Part shown: positions 1 to 6,487 of the stretch, piece by piece | Layout: the number at the start of each line of letters is the position of its first letter | How positions within the stretch are numbered: the first letter of the stretch is position 1 | NCBI GenBank assembly: GCA_017882205.1 | Contig: JADGPY010000295.1 | Span: forward strand, 1 to 6,487 | Source of the DNA: Chitinophagaceae bacterium | GTDB lineage: Bacteria > Bacteroidota > Bacteroidia > Chitinophagales > Chitinophagaceae | Length of the DNA: 6,487 nucleotides | Direction of reading: 5' to 3' | The notes under the pieces: model-generated | Told to the model about the DNA's origin: nothing | The model's input: only the letters and a program-made list of their open reading frames with translations | The model's database searches: none | Translations under genes and position numbers: made by a program

Positions 1-1089
1 ATAGGTCCAGATATTTGCGGGAACTACAATTGGGTTCCCGGTATTTTGTCCATAACCAAAAGACGATGTATTGGTTTGAATATTAAGTGTGTGATCTACA
101 GTTCCTCCTTTTACCCAAAAAGAGAAAAATTTATAGCTGCCATCAAAAGGTTGACTTGGCCACCAATTAGAAAAGCCTTCAACTTTCCACCCATTTGCGG
201 TAAATGTACTTACAAAAGAAGCGATTCCACTCTTAAATTGATTTGTGGATCTTCCTGATGGGCTTTGCCATGAGCCATCCCCCCAGCTATTCTGGAAATC
301 ATCTGTAAATATTTGATATGCATTATCCAAATCAACCAGCTCCTGAAGATCAGTCACCGTTTTAGGTATTCCCGCAGAGGTATAATTAAACTTTAAAGTT
401 CCCCTGTTAATAGTTGTAGCAGGAAATTGAATAACTAATACAGAATCGCTTTGGCTGGTGATGATCGTAGTCGCTGTTCCACTCGGTATGCCTGATAACG
501 TTACAGAAGTTACCGAAGCAAAGCCTATACCGTTTAACGTAATTTTAGAACCTGCCGAAAAATTATAATTAGAATAACTGGATACAGTGGGTGGCGGTGC
601 TAATATTACAAATTTATAAGACACCTTCCCATAAAGCGTTGTTACTACAAGGCTATCATTGACCTGGGTTCCATAGTAAGGTGTTTTCGAGGGTACCTGA
701 ACAATTATTGAATTATCAGTTACTAAAGCCCGGTTAAAATAAGCTGAATATCCATTAAATGTTATGTTGGTAGCACTGCCAAGGTTTGTACCACTGATTA
801 AATAATAATTACCAAGATTTCCTGCGGTGGTAAGTGAATCAAAAGCATTTACCCGGGCCTGTCTCAGCTTGAGTGTTGTAACCATATTTCCTGTTGCGTT
901 ATAACTTATTATGGTATCATACTGTGCAGTAGTATCAGTTTTGCTCCACGTATACACGGACGAAATAGTAGGCGCCCCCATACCGGGATTAAAGCCAAGG
1001 CTATTATATTTTTTGCAGGAGACCATGACAACCAACCCAATTACGACAATCTTGTAAAAGTTCCTGGAATTTAAAAGTATATTTTTCAT
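1..1089 (-). CDS. TIG-domain surface glycan-binding lipoprotein (SGBP-like), 3' end cut by window edge
   Basis: An open frame of 363 codons starts at ATG 1089-1087 and runs off the left edge without a stop, so the C-terminus is missing. Seen: a short basic N-terminus, a hydrophobic stretch (about residues 14-23) and a lipobox-like VMVSC with Cys25, followed by Lys-Lys, which marks a lipoprotein. Residues about 40-162 and 165-240 look like two IPT/TIG Ig-like domains; the first carries SGTNLGSATNITFNG and the second starts at PPPTVSSY and has the turn LNGIGFASVTSVTLSG. From about 248 the protein changes to a Trp/Phe-rich segment (W269, W274, W301, W309, W310, W325) with FWVKGG, like a jelly-roll carbohydrate-binding domain. 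This order fits the SusE/F-position proteins that hold glycan at the cell surface. It starts 19 bp after the susD-like stop, so it is probably co-transcribed; the leader is A/T-only with no Shine-Dalgarno. The glycan bound is unknown. An enzyme fused further downstream cannot be excluded. Confidence 0.85.
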   Translation of the reverse strand, partial: MKNILLNSRNFYKIVVIGLVVMVSCKKYNSLGFNPGMGAPTISSVYTWSKTDTTAQYDTIISYNATGNMVTTLKLRQARVNAFDSLTTAGNLGNYYLISGTNLGSATNITFNGYSAYFNRALVTDNSIIVQVPSKTPYYGTQVNDSLVVTTLYGKVSYKFVILAPPPTVSSYSNYNFSAGSKITLNGIGFASVTSVTLSGIPSGTATTIITSQSDSVLVIQFPATTINRGTLKFNYTSAGIPKTVTDLQELVDLDNAYQIFTDDFQNSWGDGSWQSPSGRSTNQFKSGIASFVSTFTANGWKVEGFSNWWPSQPFDGSYKFFSFWVKGGTVDHTLNIQTNTSSFGYGQNTGNPIVVPANIWTY

Positions 1090-1108
1090 ATTATTTATTT
1101 ATTAAAAA

Positions 1109-2806
1109 TTAAAAATGATAGGGTACAGGCGCCTCTAATAATGCAGGGTCCGCAGCAGTTTCTGTAGCTGGGTAGGGCAATAAAAACTTAGAATCATTCA
1201 AAATAAAACTACGACCAGAACCATAACCGGATATCTGACCAGTTGTGGCGTTTATACTAACAGTACGTCTGTCCTGTGCGTTAATGATTGCTATCGCCAC
1301 AGGGTGATGGCCAGATACAATGGTAATACCAGTATTAACATTGGGTTGATAGCCATCTATACGTTGCAAATCGTACCAATAATCTCCTTCAATGGCAAAT
1401 TCTAATCTTCTTTCATTAAGCAATTGTTGGTAAGTAAAGCTGGTCAAAGCCGGTAAACCTGCTCTTTGACGAACTTTATTCAAATACCCCACCGCAGTTG
1501 CATCGGTACAAACAGCATTCAGACTAATACCAGTTCCAGGGTTAGCACCAACTGCACTACCCAAGATAGCTTCTGCTGCAATTAAATACATATCAGCATA
1601 TCGAAGAAGGTAAGTATTATTTGAAGTTGCCTGAAATGCACTTAATCCGTTGTTATCATCCGGCGTTCCCACCACATATTTTTTCATTCCTGCTCCGGAT
1701 CCCTGGGCATTGACCGCTTTATAATTTTTACCATTAACAGTTGTATCGATATGTCCAATATAATATCCTCCGTCTTTTTTATGCAGCTCGGGATAAAAAT
1801 CGCCACTCGTCATGATACTTCCATGACGGCGAATAACATCTCCTGCATTTTGAAAAGCATTTTGTAAATCAAGGCTAGGCCCTAATTCACCCCAGCCATC
1901 GCCGGTACCGGTAATATCCGTATTAGGGCTAATTACAGATTGATGCTGATTTCCGAAACCGTAACCTCCGTTACTTGTCCATTGCAAGGCAATCATTGAT
2001 TCTTTGCAATTGTTACCGGCCAATTCAAACATCTGAACATAGCTGCCAGGAGCATTCAAACCAACCAAACCAAATTCGCCGCTGTTAATTACATTTACTG
2101 CCTCAATTCTGGCACTATCATATTTCTGTTGATACAAGTAAACCTTTGCTAATAAGCCAGAAGCGGAAGCACTGGATACATGTCCGGTGCTTGCTACACC
2201 TGGTTTACAATTAGCTTTCGAAAACTTCAAATCCAAAGCTATAAATTTATATATATCATCAACCGGATTGGTTTTTACGGTAGAAAAAGTATTCACAAAC
2301 GGAACGGGATCGGTAATTATAGGAACATTTCCAAAAATACGTACCAGATAAAAATAAGCTGCAGCTCTCATTAAATGAGCTTCTCCTAATGCGTTATTAA
2401 CTTCACTTGCCGGAACACTCGAAGCAGCTCCTGGTAAATTGTTTATCAACGCATTAGATTGGGCAATTACTGTATACAGGGAATTCCAGGCGCTGGAAAC
2501 CGCCTGGGTGGCATTTCCTGCACTAAAAGCACCGAAAGCATCAAAAGAGCCGTCGGCTCCTGCATAACATATTGCATTGCCACTTTGCAATTCGCTAATG
2601 GCAAAAAAAGCCTTTCCATTAAGACCAAACCACGGTGCTGCATATAAAATGTTCGTACTGGAACGAACCTGGTCAGCAGTTTGATAATAAGTGCCAACAG
2701 TTGAAGCATTCTCAGGCGGGCGGTTAAAGAAAGACTTCTTACAACTTGTGGTTACTACCGCAACCAAAATTGCCAACCCTGTTACATATTTTATTTTAGT
2801 TATCAT
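1109..2806 (-). CDS. SusD/RagB-family outer-membrane glycan-binding lipoprotein
   Basis: This 565-residue protein, a normal length for the family, is the surface lipoprotein that binds glycan and caps its partner SusC transporter. Seen: a hydrophobic signal at residues 8-20 and a TTSC lipobox with Cys22, then KKSFFNRPP. The N-terminal SusD-like region (about 23-230) includes EAHLMRAAAYFYLVRIFGN at 142-160, the classic TPR-helix motif. The C-terminal SusD/RagB region (about 260-565) includes YLLRYADMYLIAAEAILG (399-416), YLNKVRQRAGLP (441-452) and NERRLEFAIEGDYWYDLQR (464-482), all family hallmarks, and ends with the usual LLPYP...ADPALLEAP. The start is ATG at 2806, directly before the signal peptide, 26 bp after the susC-like stop; its leader is A-rich (AAAAAAGATAAAA) without a true Shine-Dalgarno. 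Tight pairing with the upstream SusC indicates one import complex. The bound glycan cannot be read from the sequence. Confidence 0.96.
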   Translation of the reverse strand: MITKIKYVTGLAILVAVVTTSCKKSFFNRPPENASTVGTYYQTADQVRSSTNILYAAPWFGLNGKAFFAISELQSGNAICYAGADGSFDAFGAFSAGNATQAVSSAWNSLYTVIAQSNALINNLPGAASSVPASEVNNALGEAHLMRAAAYFYLVRIFGNVPIITDPVPFVNTFSTVKTNPVDDIYKFIALDLKFSKANCKPGVASTGHVSSASASGLLAKVYLYQQKYDSARIEAVNVINSGEFGLVGLNAPGSYVQMFELAGNNCKESMIALQWTSNGGYGFGNQHQSVISPNTDITGTGDGWGELGPSLDLQNAFQNAGDVIRRHGSIMTSGDFYPELHKKDGGYYIGHIDTTVNGKNYKAVNAQGSGAGMKKYVVGTPDDNNGLSAFQATSNNTYLLRYADMYLIAAEAILGSAVGANPGTGISLNAVCTDATAVGYLNKVRQRAGLPALTSFTYQQLLNERRLEFAIEGDYWYDLQRIDGYQPNVNTGITIVSGHHPVAIAIINAQDRRTVSINATTGQISGYGSGRSFILNDSKFLLPYPATETAADPALLEAPVPYHF

Positions 2807-2832
2807 TTTTATCTTTTTTATAATTAAAGTAA

Positions 2833-5800
2833 TTAAAATTCAGCATTCAAACCAAACGTTATTACCCTTGGTGTTGGATACCTTCCATAATCTATATTTT
2901 GCAATATTGGATTTTGATTTAATGAACCCACTTCAGGATCTAACCCTTTATATTTAGTAAATACATACAAGTTTTGCCCACTGAAATAAACTTTTAACTG
3001 ATTCAACTTTGCTTTCTTCACCCATTTTGCAGGTATAGTATATCCCAAACGTATGTTTTGTATTCTTAGATAAGAGGCATCCTCCAAAAATCTATCGGAC
3101 ATAACCAGGTTGTTATTTCCAAAGCTTGCCCTTGGTGCAGGAATGTTGGAATTGGGATTAGACGGTGTCCAATAATTTGCAGCTTCAACGCTCTGATTCG
3201 TATATAATCCATACATACCCATAGCTTGAAAATTAATTGCATTTAATATTTTTCCCCCTTGTGAACCAGTTAAGAATATGGATAAATCAAAATCTTTATA
3301 AGTAAAATTGTTACTTATGCTATAAGTAAAATCTGGGTTAGGACTTCCTAAAGAGTATTGTTGATTAGGTCCGCCATTGGCGCTCCTGCCTTCATATAAA
3401 ATATCCCCTAAATAAATGGTATTGGATAAAGACCTGTCACTGTTAACCTGTTGAGGTGATCCAAGAACATTCTGAGGATGCGCCACCAAATCCGCTAATT
3501 GAGCCTGCGTTGTAATAATACCCGCAACTTTATATCCATAAAACTCTCCCACAGATCCCCCTACCCTTGTTTTTGTAGCATAAATTTGAGGCCCAAAACC
3601 GGTAGAGATTATACCATTTAATTCAGGAAATCCATTCAATGAAATTACTTTATTCTTATAATGTGATAATACTACAGTTGTTGACCATGTAAAATCTTTT
3701 TTATTGATATTCCGGCTTGTAATACTGAATTCAAACCCTCTGTTTTCAATTTCGCCAGCATTAACGTAGGGCGATTGTATCACTGATACATTGGAGTATT
3801 CAGCCGTACCGCCTCCGAGGAATGAAGGCAAAGGCTGTTGAAAAAGAAAATCCTTTGAATTTTTCTTATATACATCGAAAGTAGCCTCAATACGATTATG
3901 AAATAAACTAAAATCCAAACCGAGATTTTGCTGAATTGCCTTCTCCCAGGTAAGGTTCGGGTTGTTGAAATTACCAACTCTAAAACCGGTTCCTATTCCC
4001 GTAACAACAGGATAAATGGATGAGCCATAACTATATTGTGGAATATTAGAATTACCAGTGGCGCCATAGCCAACCCTGATTTTCAGATTACTCACCGTAT
4101 TGTTTATTTTTTGCATAAACGGTTCCTGAGTTAAACGCCACGAAACAGCAGCTCCGGGGAAGTAACCAACCTGATGTCCATCAGCGAAATTAGAAGACCG
4201 ATCCCTGCGGATACTGGCAGTGAGGCTGTATTTATTATTGAAAGTATAAATTGCACGAGTTAAATACGATTCCATTGAAGTACTTCCCTTAGGCTCATTT
4301 AAAGTATTAGAAGATTGCGTACCTAAATTTAAGGTCTGAATGGTATTACCGGCAGTAAAACCTTTGGTGCTGGCAATAATCCCGCCATAAGTAGACTGCC
4401 AAACTTCATGACCTATCAATACAGATACGGCATGTTTGCCGCCGAAAGTATGATTGTAATTCAAATGCTCCAGCCAATTCCAATAGGTACTGGAACTATA
4501 ATTTTCCTCCAAAACAGCTAATGTATTTGAAAAAGCAGGCGAAAACCCAGGAGCTCCATAAGCATAGGTTGGGTTAAAAATTTTTGCCTCTCCCCAATTA
4601 AAGTCCCCATCAATCTCTGAGTGTAAAGTAAAATCATTAAGAAACTTAATATCGCCATAAATCCGACCTTGCAAATTATTTCTTATTAAATAATTTGTAA
4701 CGCTTAACGCCCGTTGAAGTGGATTAAGTCCTCCCATTGCCTGTCCGCCTGCGTCAATAGCTGGCCCGGCAAAACTTCCATCGGCATTATAAACAGCTAC
4801 ATCGGGGGCTTGCAAAAGTGCACTATAAATGATACCATAATTGTTTCCCAACAACGTATTGGCTTTGTTTCGATTGGCCGTAATACTTACACCTGCTTTA
4901 AACCATTCCTTTATCTGGGAATTAATAGATGTATGCAGTGAATAACGTTTAAAGTCAGAACCGATAATAGTACCGTCCTGATTAAAATAACCACCAGAAA
5001 TATAATAATCTGTTTTGGAACTTGCCCCTGAGATCGAAAGCGTATGACTGCTTTGATTGGCTGTTCGAAATATAGCATCCTGCCAATTAGTGCCAGGACC
5101 CAATTTTCCCGGACTACCAAATTCAATACGGCGGGTTGTACCAAACAAATTAGCAAGATTATTTTCAAATTGAGCATACTGCGGAAGATCCATCATTTTT
5201 AAGAATTTCCCTTGCTCCTGCTCCCCGAAATAAACATCATAATTAATTTTTGCATCCCCACTCTTTCCTTTCTTTGTAGTGATGATTACTACACCGTTAG
5301 CACCGCGGCTTCCATAAATAGCAGTTGCAGAAGCATCCTTTAGGACATCAATTGATGCAATATCATTAGGATTGACGCTGGCGAGTACGCTGGGTTTTTG
5401 CTCTTGTGTAACGGGGGAAAGACCACCAAAAATTCCATCATTCGACGATGCCTGAGAAGGAGCATTCCCATCGATGGCCACTCCGTCAATTACATATAAA
5501 GGTTCGCTTCCACTAAAAGAAGTGATACCTCGTACACGTACTGATATGGCTGCTCCGGGTTGTCCTGAGTTTGCAGTAACAGTTACACCAGCCGCTCTGC
5601 CCTGAAGCATTTGATCGACAGTTGGTTGAGGGATATTTGCCAGCTCTTTGGAAGTTACTGAAGAAATTGCACCATTTACATCTCCCCTTTTCTGAGTTCC
5701 ATATCCAATTACCACAACTTCGCCGAGTTTGGTATCACTGACTTCTAAAGTAGCTAAGAGACTTGATTTCCCCACGATGGAAATTTCTATTGGGTTGGCA

Positions 5801-6042
5801 CCAACATAGGAAATTACTAACGTGGTTGTGTTGGGTAGAACAGTAATTTTAAAGGTGCCATTAGCATCGGTAATAGTGTTTGCTTTTCCGTTTTTGACAG
5901 CTACAGTGGCATTTGTTAATACTGCACCATTTTGATCTGATACTATTCCGGTAATAGTTCGATTTTGAGCAAATATGGTTGAAGAGGAAAAGGAAAGAGC
6001 AATGATTACTGCAATAACCCGAAAGAGTTGTTTTTTTCTCAT
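2833..6042 (-). CDS. SusC/RagA-family TonB-linked outer-membrane transporter
   Basis: This 1069-residue protein is a TonB-dependent outer-membrane beta-barrel that imports oligosaccharides together with the SusD-like lipoprotein encoded next to it. Seen: a signal peptide with probable cleavage after TIFA (residue 25). A carboxypeptidase-D regulatory-like domain spans about 28-105 (starts TITGIVSDQNGAVLTNATV). A Ton-box-like stretch EVVVIGYGTQKR lies at 108-119. The plug covers about 120-255 and holds the family signature VLKDASATAIYGSRGANGVV (233-252). The barrel fills the rest, with YLRIQNIRLGYTIP (991-1004), NLYVFTKYKGLDPEV (1024-1038) and a C-terminal Phe, the usual barrel-assembly signal. 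There is no STN domain before the CarboxypepD-like domain, so direct signalling to an anti-sigma factor is not expected. The ATG at 6042 sits directly before the signal peptide and is preceded by an A-rich leader. It is the first gene of the minus-strand run and faces a divergent AraC-type regulator. Substrate unknown; intact, no frameshift seen. Confidence 0.97.
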   Translation of the reverse strand: MRKKQLFRVIAVIIALSFSSSTIFAQNRTITGIVSDQNGAVLTNATVAVKNGKANTITDANGTFKITVLPNTTTLVISYVGANPIEISIVGKSSLLATLEVSDTKLGEVVVIGYGTQKRGDVNGAISSVTSKELANIPQPTVDQMLQGRAAGVTVTANSGQPGAAISVRVRGITSFSGSEPLYVIDGVAIDGNAPSQASSNDGIFGGLSPVTQEQKPSVLASVNPNDIASIDVLKDASATAIYGSRGANGVVIITTKKGKSGDAKINYDVYFGEQEQGKFLKMMDLPQYAQFENNLANLFGTTRRIEFGSPGKLGPGTNWQDAIFRTANQSSHTLSISGASSKTDYYISGGYFNQDGTIIGSDFKRYSLHTSINSQIKEWFKAGVSITANRNKANTLLGNNYGIIYSALLQAPDVAVYNADGSFAGPAIDAGGQAMGGLNPLQRALSVTNYLIRNNLQGRIYGDIKFLNDFTLHSEIDGDFNWGEAKIFNPTYAYGAPGFSPAFSNTLAVLEENYSSSTYWNWLEHLNYNHTFGGKHAVSVLIGHEVWQSTYGGIIASTKGFTAGNTIQTLNLGTQSSNTLNEPKGSTSMESYLTRAIYTFNNKYSLTASIRRDRSSNFADGHQVGYFPGAAVSWRLTQEPFMQKINNTVSNLKIRVGYGATGNSNIPQYSYGSSIYPVVTGIGTGFRVGNFNNPNLTWEKAIQQNLGLDFSLFHNRIEATFDVYKKNSKDFLFQQPLPSFLGGGTAEYSNVSVIQSPYVNAGEIENRGFEFSITSRNINKKDFTWSTTVVLSHYKNKVISLNGFPELNGIISTGFGPQIYATKTRVGGSVGEFYGYKVAGIITTQAQLADLVAHPQNVLGSPQQVNSDRSLSNTIYLGDILYEGRSANGGPNQQYSLGSPNPDFTYSISNNFTYKDFDLSIFLTGSQGGKILNAINFQAMGMYGLYTNQSVEAANYWTPSNPNSNIPAPRASFGNNNLVMSDRFLEDASYLRIQNIRLGYTIPAKWVKKAKLNQLKVYFSGQNLYVFTKYKGLDPEVGSLNQNPILQNIDYGRYPTPRVITFGLNAEF

Positions 6043-6112
6043 ATAGCAATTTTTTATAGTAATAAAGGTAAATCAATACAACACCTAAAACTACGAGTAT
6101 TTTATCCATTTT

Positions 6113-6222
6113 TAATACTATTTGTCCTTTCGAGCAATCACATATATACAAATGAATCCTATTTTACCGTTAAAGCCTAAGCATTATTGGTTATTGTAAA
6201 ATACAAATTGCTAATACTATTT
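6113..6222 (+). repeat. 11-bp direct repeat TAATACTATTT, two copies 99 bp apart
   Basis: TAATACTATTT is present exactly at 6113-6123 and 6212-6222 in the divergent spacer. Its CTATTT part recurs inside the two CCTATTTTAC copies, so the hexamer CTATTT occurs four times on the plus strand, at 6118, 6159, 6217 and 6227. The last two are 10 bp apart, one helical turn, the kind of tandem half-site spacing used by AraC-family regulators. No reverse-complement copy (AAATAG) is seen in the spacer, so the hexamer is strand-biased. Function as an operator is inferred. Confidence 0.45.
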
Positions 6223-6236
6223 CAACCTATTTTACA
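6158..6236. repeat. Three copies of TATTTTAC, two direct and one inverted
   Basis: CCTATTTTAC occurs exactly at 6158-6167 and again at 6226-6235 on the plus strand. Between them the reverse complement GTAAAATA lies at 6196-6203. The inverted copy and the right direct copy form a perfect 9-bp dyad: TGTAAAATA at 6195-6203 and TATTTTACA at 6228-6236, with 24 bp between the arms, so arm centres are 33 bp apart, about three helical turns. The dyad lies 29-70 bp upstream of the regulator start. Such spaced sites could bind a dimeric regulator, perhaps the neighbouring AraC-type protein. The AT-rich background makes short matches easier to obtain by chance, so function is inferred. Confidence 0.5.
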
Positions 6237-6255
6237 TAATTTTATGTCATGTAAA
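6231..6255. promoter_or_regulatory. Small overlapping palindromes just upstream of the araC-like start
   Basis: TTTACAT at 6231-6237 pairs with ATGTAAA at 6249-6255 (7-bp arms, 11-bp loop). Nested in it, ACATAA at 6234-6239 pairs with TTATGT at 6242-6247 (6-bp arms, 2-bp loop). The two structures share bases and exclude each other as hairpins. They sit 10-34 bp before the regulator ATG, where they could be an autoregulatory operator or part of the mRNA leader. The stems are AT-only apart from one or two G-C pairs, so an RNA hairpin would be weak. The evidence is base symmetry alone. Confidence 0.3.
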
Positions 6256-6264
6256 TAACTGATC

Positions 6265-6487
6265 ATGGAAATGACTATCATGAAAGAGATAACGCCGCTA
6301 ACCAGTGGTGACTGTTTTACTTTGTTTTCAAGGGTAAAGGCTAATTTCGATTTTCCATTGCACTATCACGAAGAACTGGAGCTTAATTTTATAAAAAATG
6401 CCGGAGGAGCAAAGCGTGTTATCGGAGATCATATCGCTGAAATTGAGAACATGGAGCTTGTATTAGTAGGTTCAAATCTGCCACATG
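6265..6487 (+). CDS. AraC-family transcriptional regulator, N-terminal sensor domain only (3' cut by window edge)
   Basis: A plus-strand frame of 74 codons runs off the right edge. It begins after an in-frame TAA at 6256-6258 and offers ATG at 6265, 6271 and 6280, giving MEMTIMKEITPL; the true start is one of these and I chose the first. Seen: FPLHYHEELELNFI at about residues 30-43, followed by GDHIAEIENMELVLVGSNLPH. This His-rich beta-strand pattern is typical of the cupin-like ligand-sensing domain of AraC-type regulators in Bacteroidota, where the conserved NLPH is commonly followed by Trp or Cys-Trp. The C-terminal helix-turn-helix domain would lie beyond the edge and is not visible, so the class rests on the N-terminal domain. 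Its divergent position suggests control of the susC operon by a sugar signal, and possibly of itself. A plain cupin protein without a DNA-binding domain is the main alternative. Confidence 0.82.
   Translation, partial: MEMTIMKEITPLTSGDCFTLFSRVKANFDFPLHYHEELELNFIKNAGGAKRVIGDHIAEIENMELVLVGSNLPH

Larger units (their letters stand above)
1..6042 (-). other. Probable susC-susD-SGBP operon (PUL core), continuing past the left edge
   Basis: The three minus-strand genes follow in the order transporter, SusD-like lipoprotein, TIG-domain lipoprotein, with gaps of 26 bp (2807-2832) and 19 bp (1090-1108). Both gaps are almost entirely A/T and contain no GC-rich hairpin followed by a T-run on the coding strand, so nothing suggests an internal terminator or promoter. 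This order is the standard one in Bacteroidota PULs, where such genes are co-transcribed from a promoter upstream of susC. Catabolic enzymes normally follow downstream, which here means beyond the left edge. Co-transcription is inferred from spacing only. Confidence 0.8.
6043..6264. promoter_or_regulatory. Divergent promoter/operator region between susC-like and araC-like genes
   Basis: This 222-bp AT-rich spacer separates two divergent starts, so it must hold promoters for both unless transcription enters from outside. No full match to the Bacteroidota promoter (TTTG or TTG at about -33, TAnnTTTG at -7) was found. Partial candidates on the minus strand, for susC: TACCTTTA at 6070-6063 (7 of 8, no good -33 partner), TTCATTTG at 6156-6149 (7 of 8), and TTG at 6225-6223 with a 19-bp spacer to TATTTTAC at 6203-6196 (6 of 8). 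On the plus strand, for the regulator: TAATTTTA at 6237-6244 (7 of 8, 20 bp before ATG). None is convincing alone. The region also carries the short repeats and dyads listed separately, which make it a likely operator region. Confidence 0.6.

Noticed and set aside
46..258. Plus-strand open frame of 70 codons
   Set aside because: It lies wholly antisense to the SGBP-like gene, has no recognisable domain, and its sequence reads like reverse-strand noise.
1090..1108. Possible terminator or promoter in the short gap before the TIG-protein gene
   Set aside because: The gap is A/T-only, with no stem and no promoter pair. Short intergenic gaps like this are normal within Bacteroidota operons.
2467..2709. 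Minus-strand 80-codon open frame inside susD
   Set aside because: It is out of frame within a region encoding conserved SusD sequence and has no independent support.
2691..2957. Plus-strand open frame across the susC/susD junction with a hydrophobic stretch
   Set aside because: The hydrophobic run comes from antisense reading of the susD signal peptide and the AT-rich gap. Both overlapping sense genes are clearly real.
4714..4941. Plus-strand open frame antisense to the susC barrel
   Set aside because: It is a shadow of susC with no domain and no leader signal.
5861..6151. Minus-strand open frame of 96 codons overlapping the 5' end of susC and its leader, with a hydrophobic N-terminus and many cysteines
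   Set aside because: It is a different frame of the susC start region. The Cys/Lys/Asn-rich composition is typical of out-of-frame AT-rich DNA, and susC has a well-placed signal peptide in its own frame.
6244..6258. Tiny leader frame ATG TCA TGT AAA TAA just before the araC-like start, plus an ATG-TAA at 6249-6254
   Set aside because: Four-codon frames arise easily in AT-rich leaders. There is no ribosome-binding signal and no attenuator-like structure to give it a role.

Overview
The window looks like the core of a polysaccharide utilization locus (PUL) from a Bacteroidota bacterium. The evidence is a SusC/SusD pair with family-typical motifs, lipoproteins whose mature N-terminus starts Cys-Lys-Lys, low GC content, A-rich leaders without clear Shine-Dalgarno sites, and a regulator of a type common in this phylum. 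The general style (1069-residue SusC without an STN domain, TIG-domain surface lipoprotein, AraC-type regulator) suits Chitinophagaceae or a related soil/freshwater lineage. That placement is inference; the sequence does not fix a genus.

Layout. Three genes lie head to tail on the minus strand and are read from right to left: a SusC-like TonB-dependent outer-membrane transporter (6042 to 2833), a SusD-like glycan-binding lipoprotein (2806 to 1109), and a TIG-domain surface glycan-binding lipoprotein (1089 to the left edge, C-terminus missing). The gaps are 26 and 19 bp with no terminator-like hairpin, so they probably form one operon. The third gene is open to the window edge and has no stop codon here. 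To the right, a 222-bp AT-rich spacer separates susC from a divergent plus-strand gene (6265 to the right edge) encoding the N-terminal cupin-like sensor domain of an AraC-family regulator.

How they work together (established for the families, inferred here). The SGBP-like and SusD-like lipoproteins would capture glycan at the cell surface, and SusD would act as a lid on the SusC barrel, which imports oligosaccharides using TonB energy. The divergent AraC-type protein is the natural candidate regulator. No glycoside hydrolase, lyase or esterase lies inside the window, so the substrate cannot be named; enzymes would be expected beyond the left edge.

The least ordinary material is the susC/araC spacer, which holds several exact short repeats and dyads that could be operator sites, and the C-terminal domain of the third gene, which is aromatic-rich and resembles a carbohydrate-binding beta-sandwich. 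I see no RNA gene, CRISPR array, insertion sequence, phage gene or clear new system.
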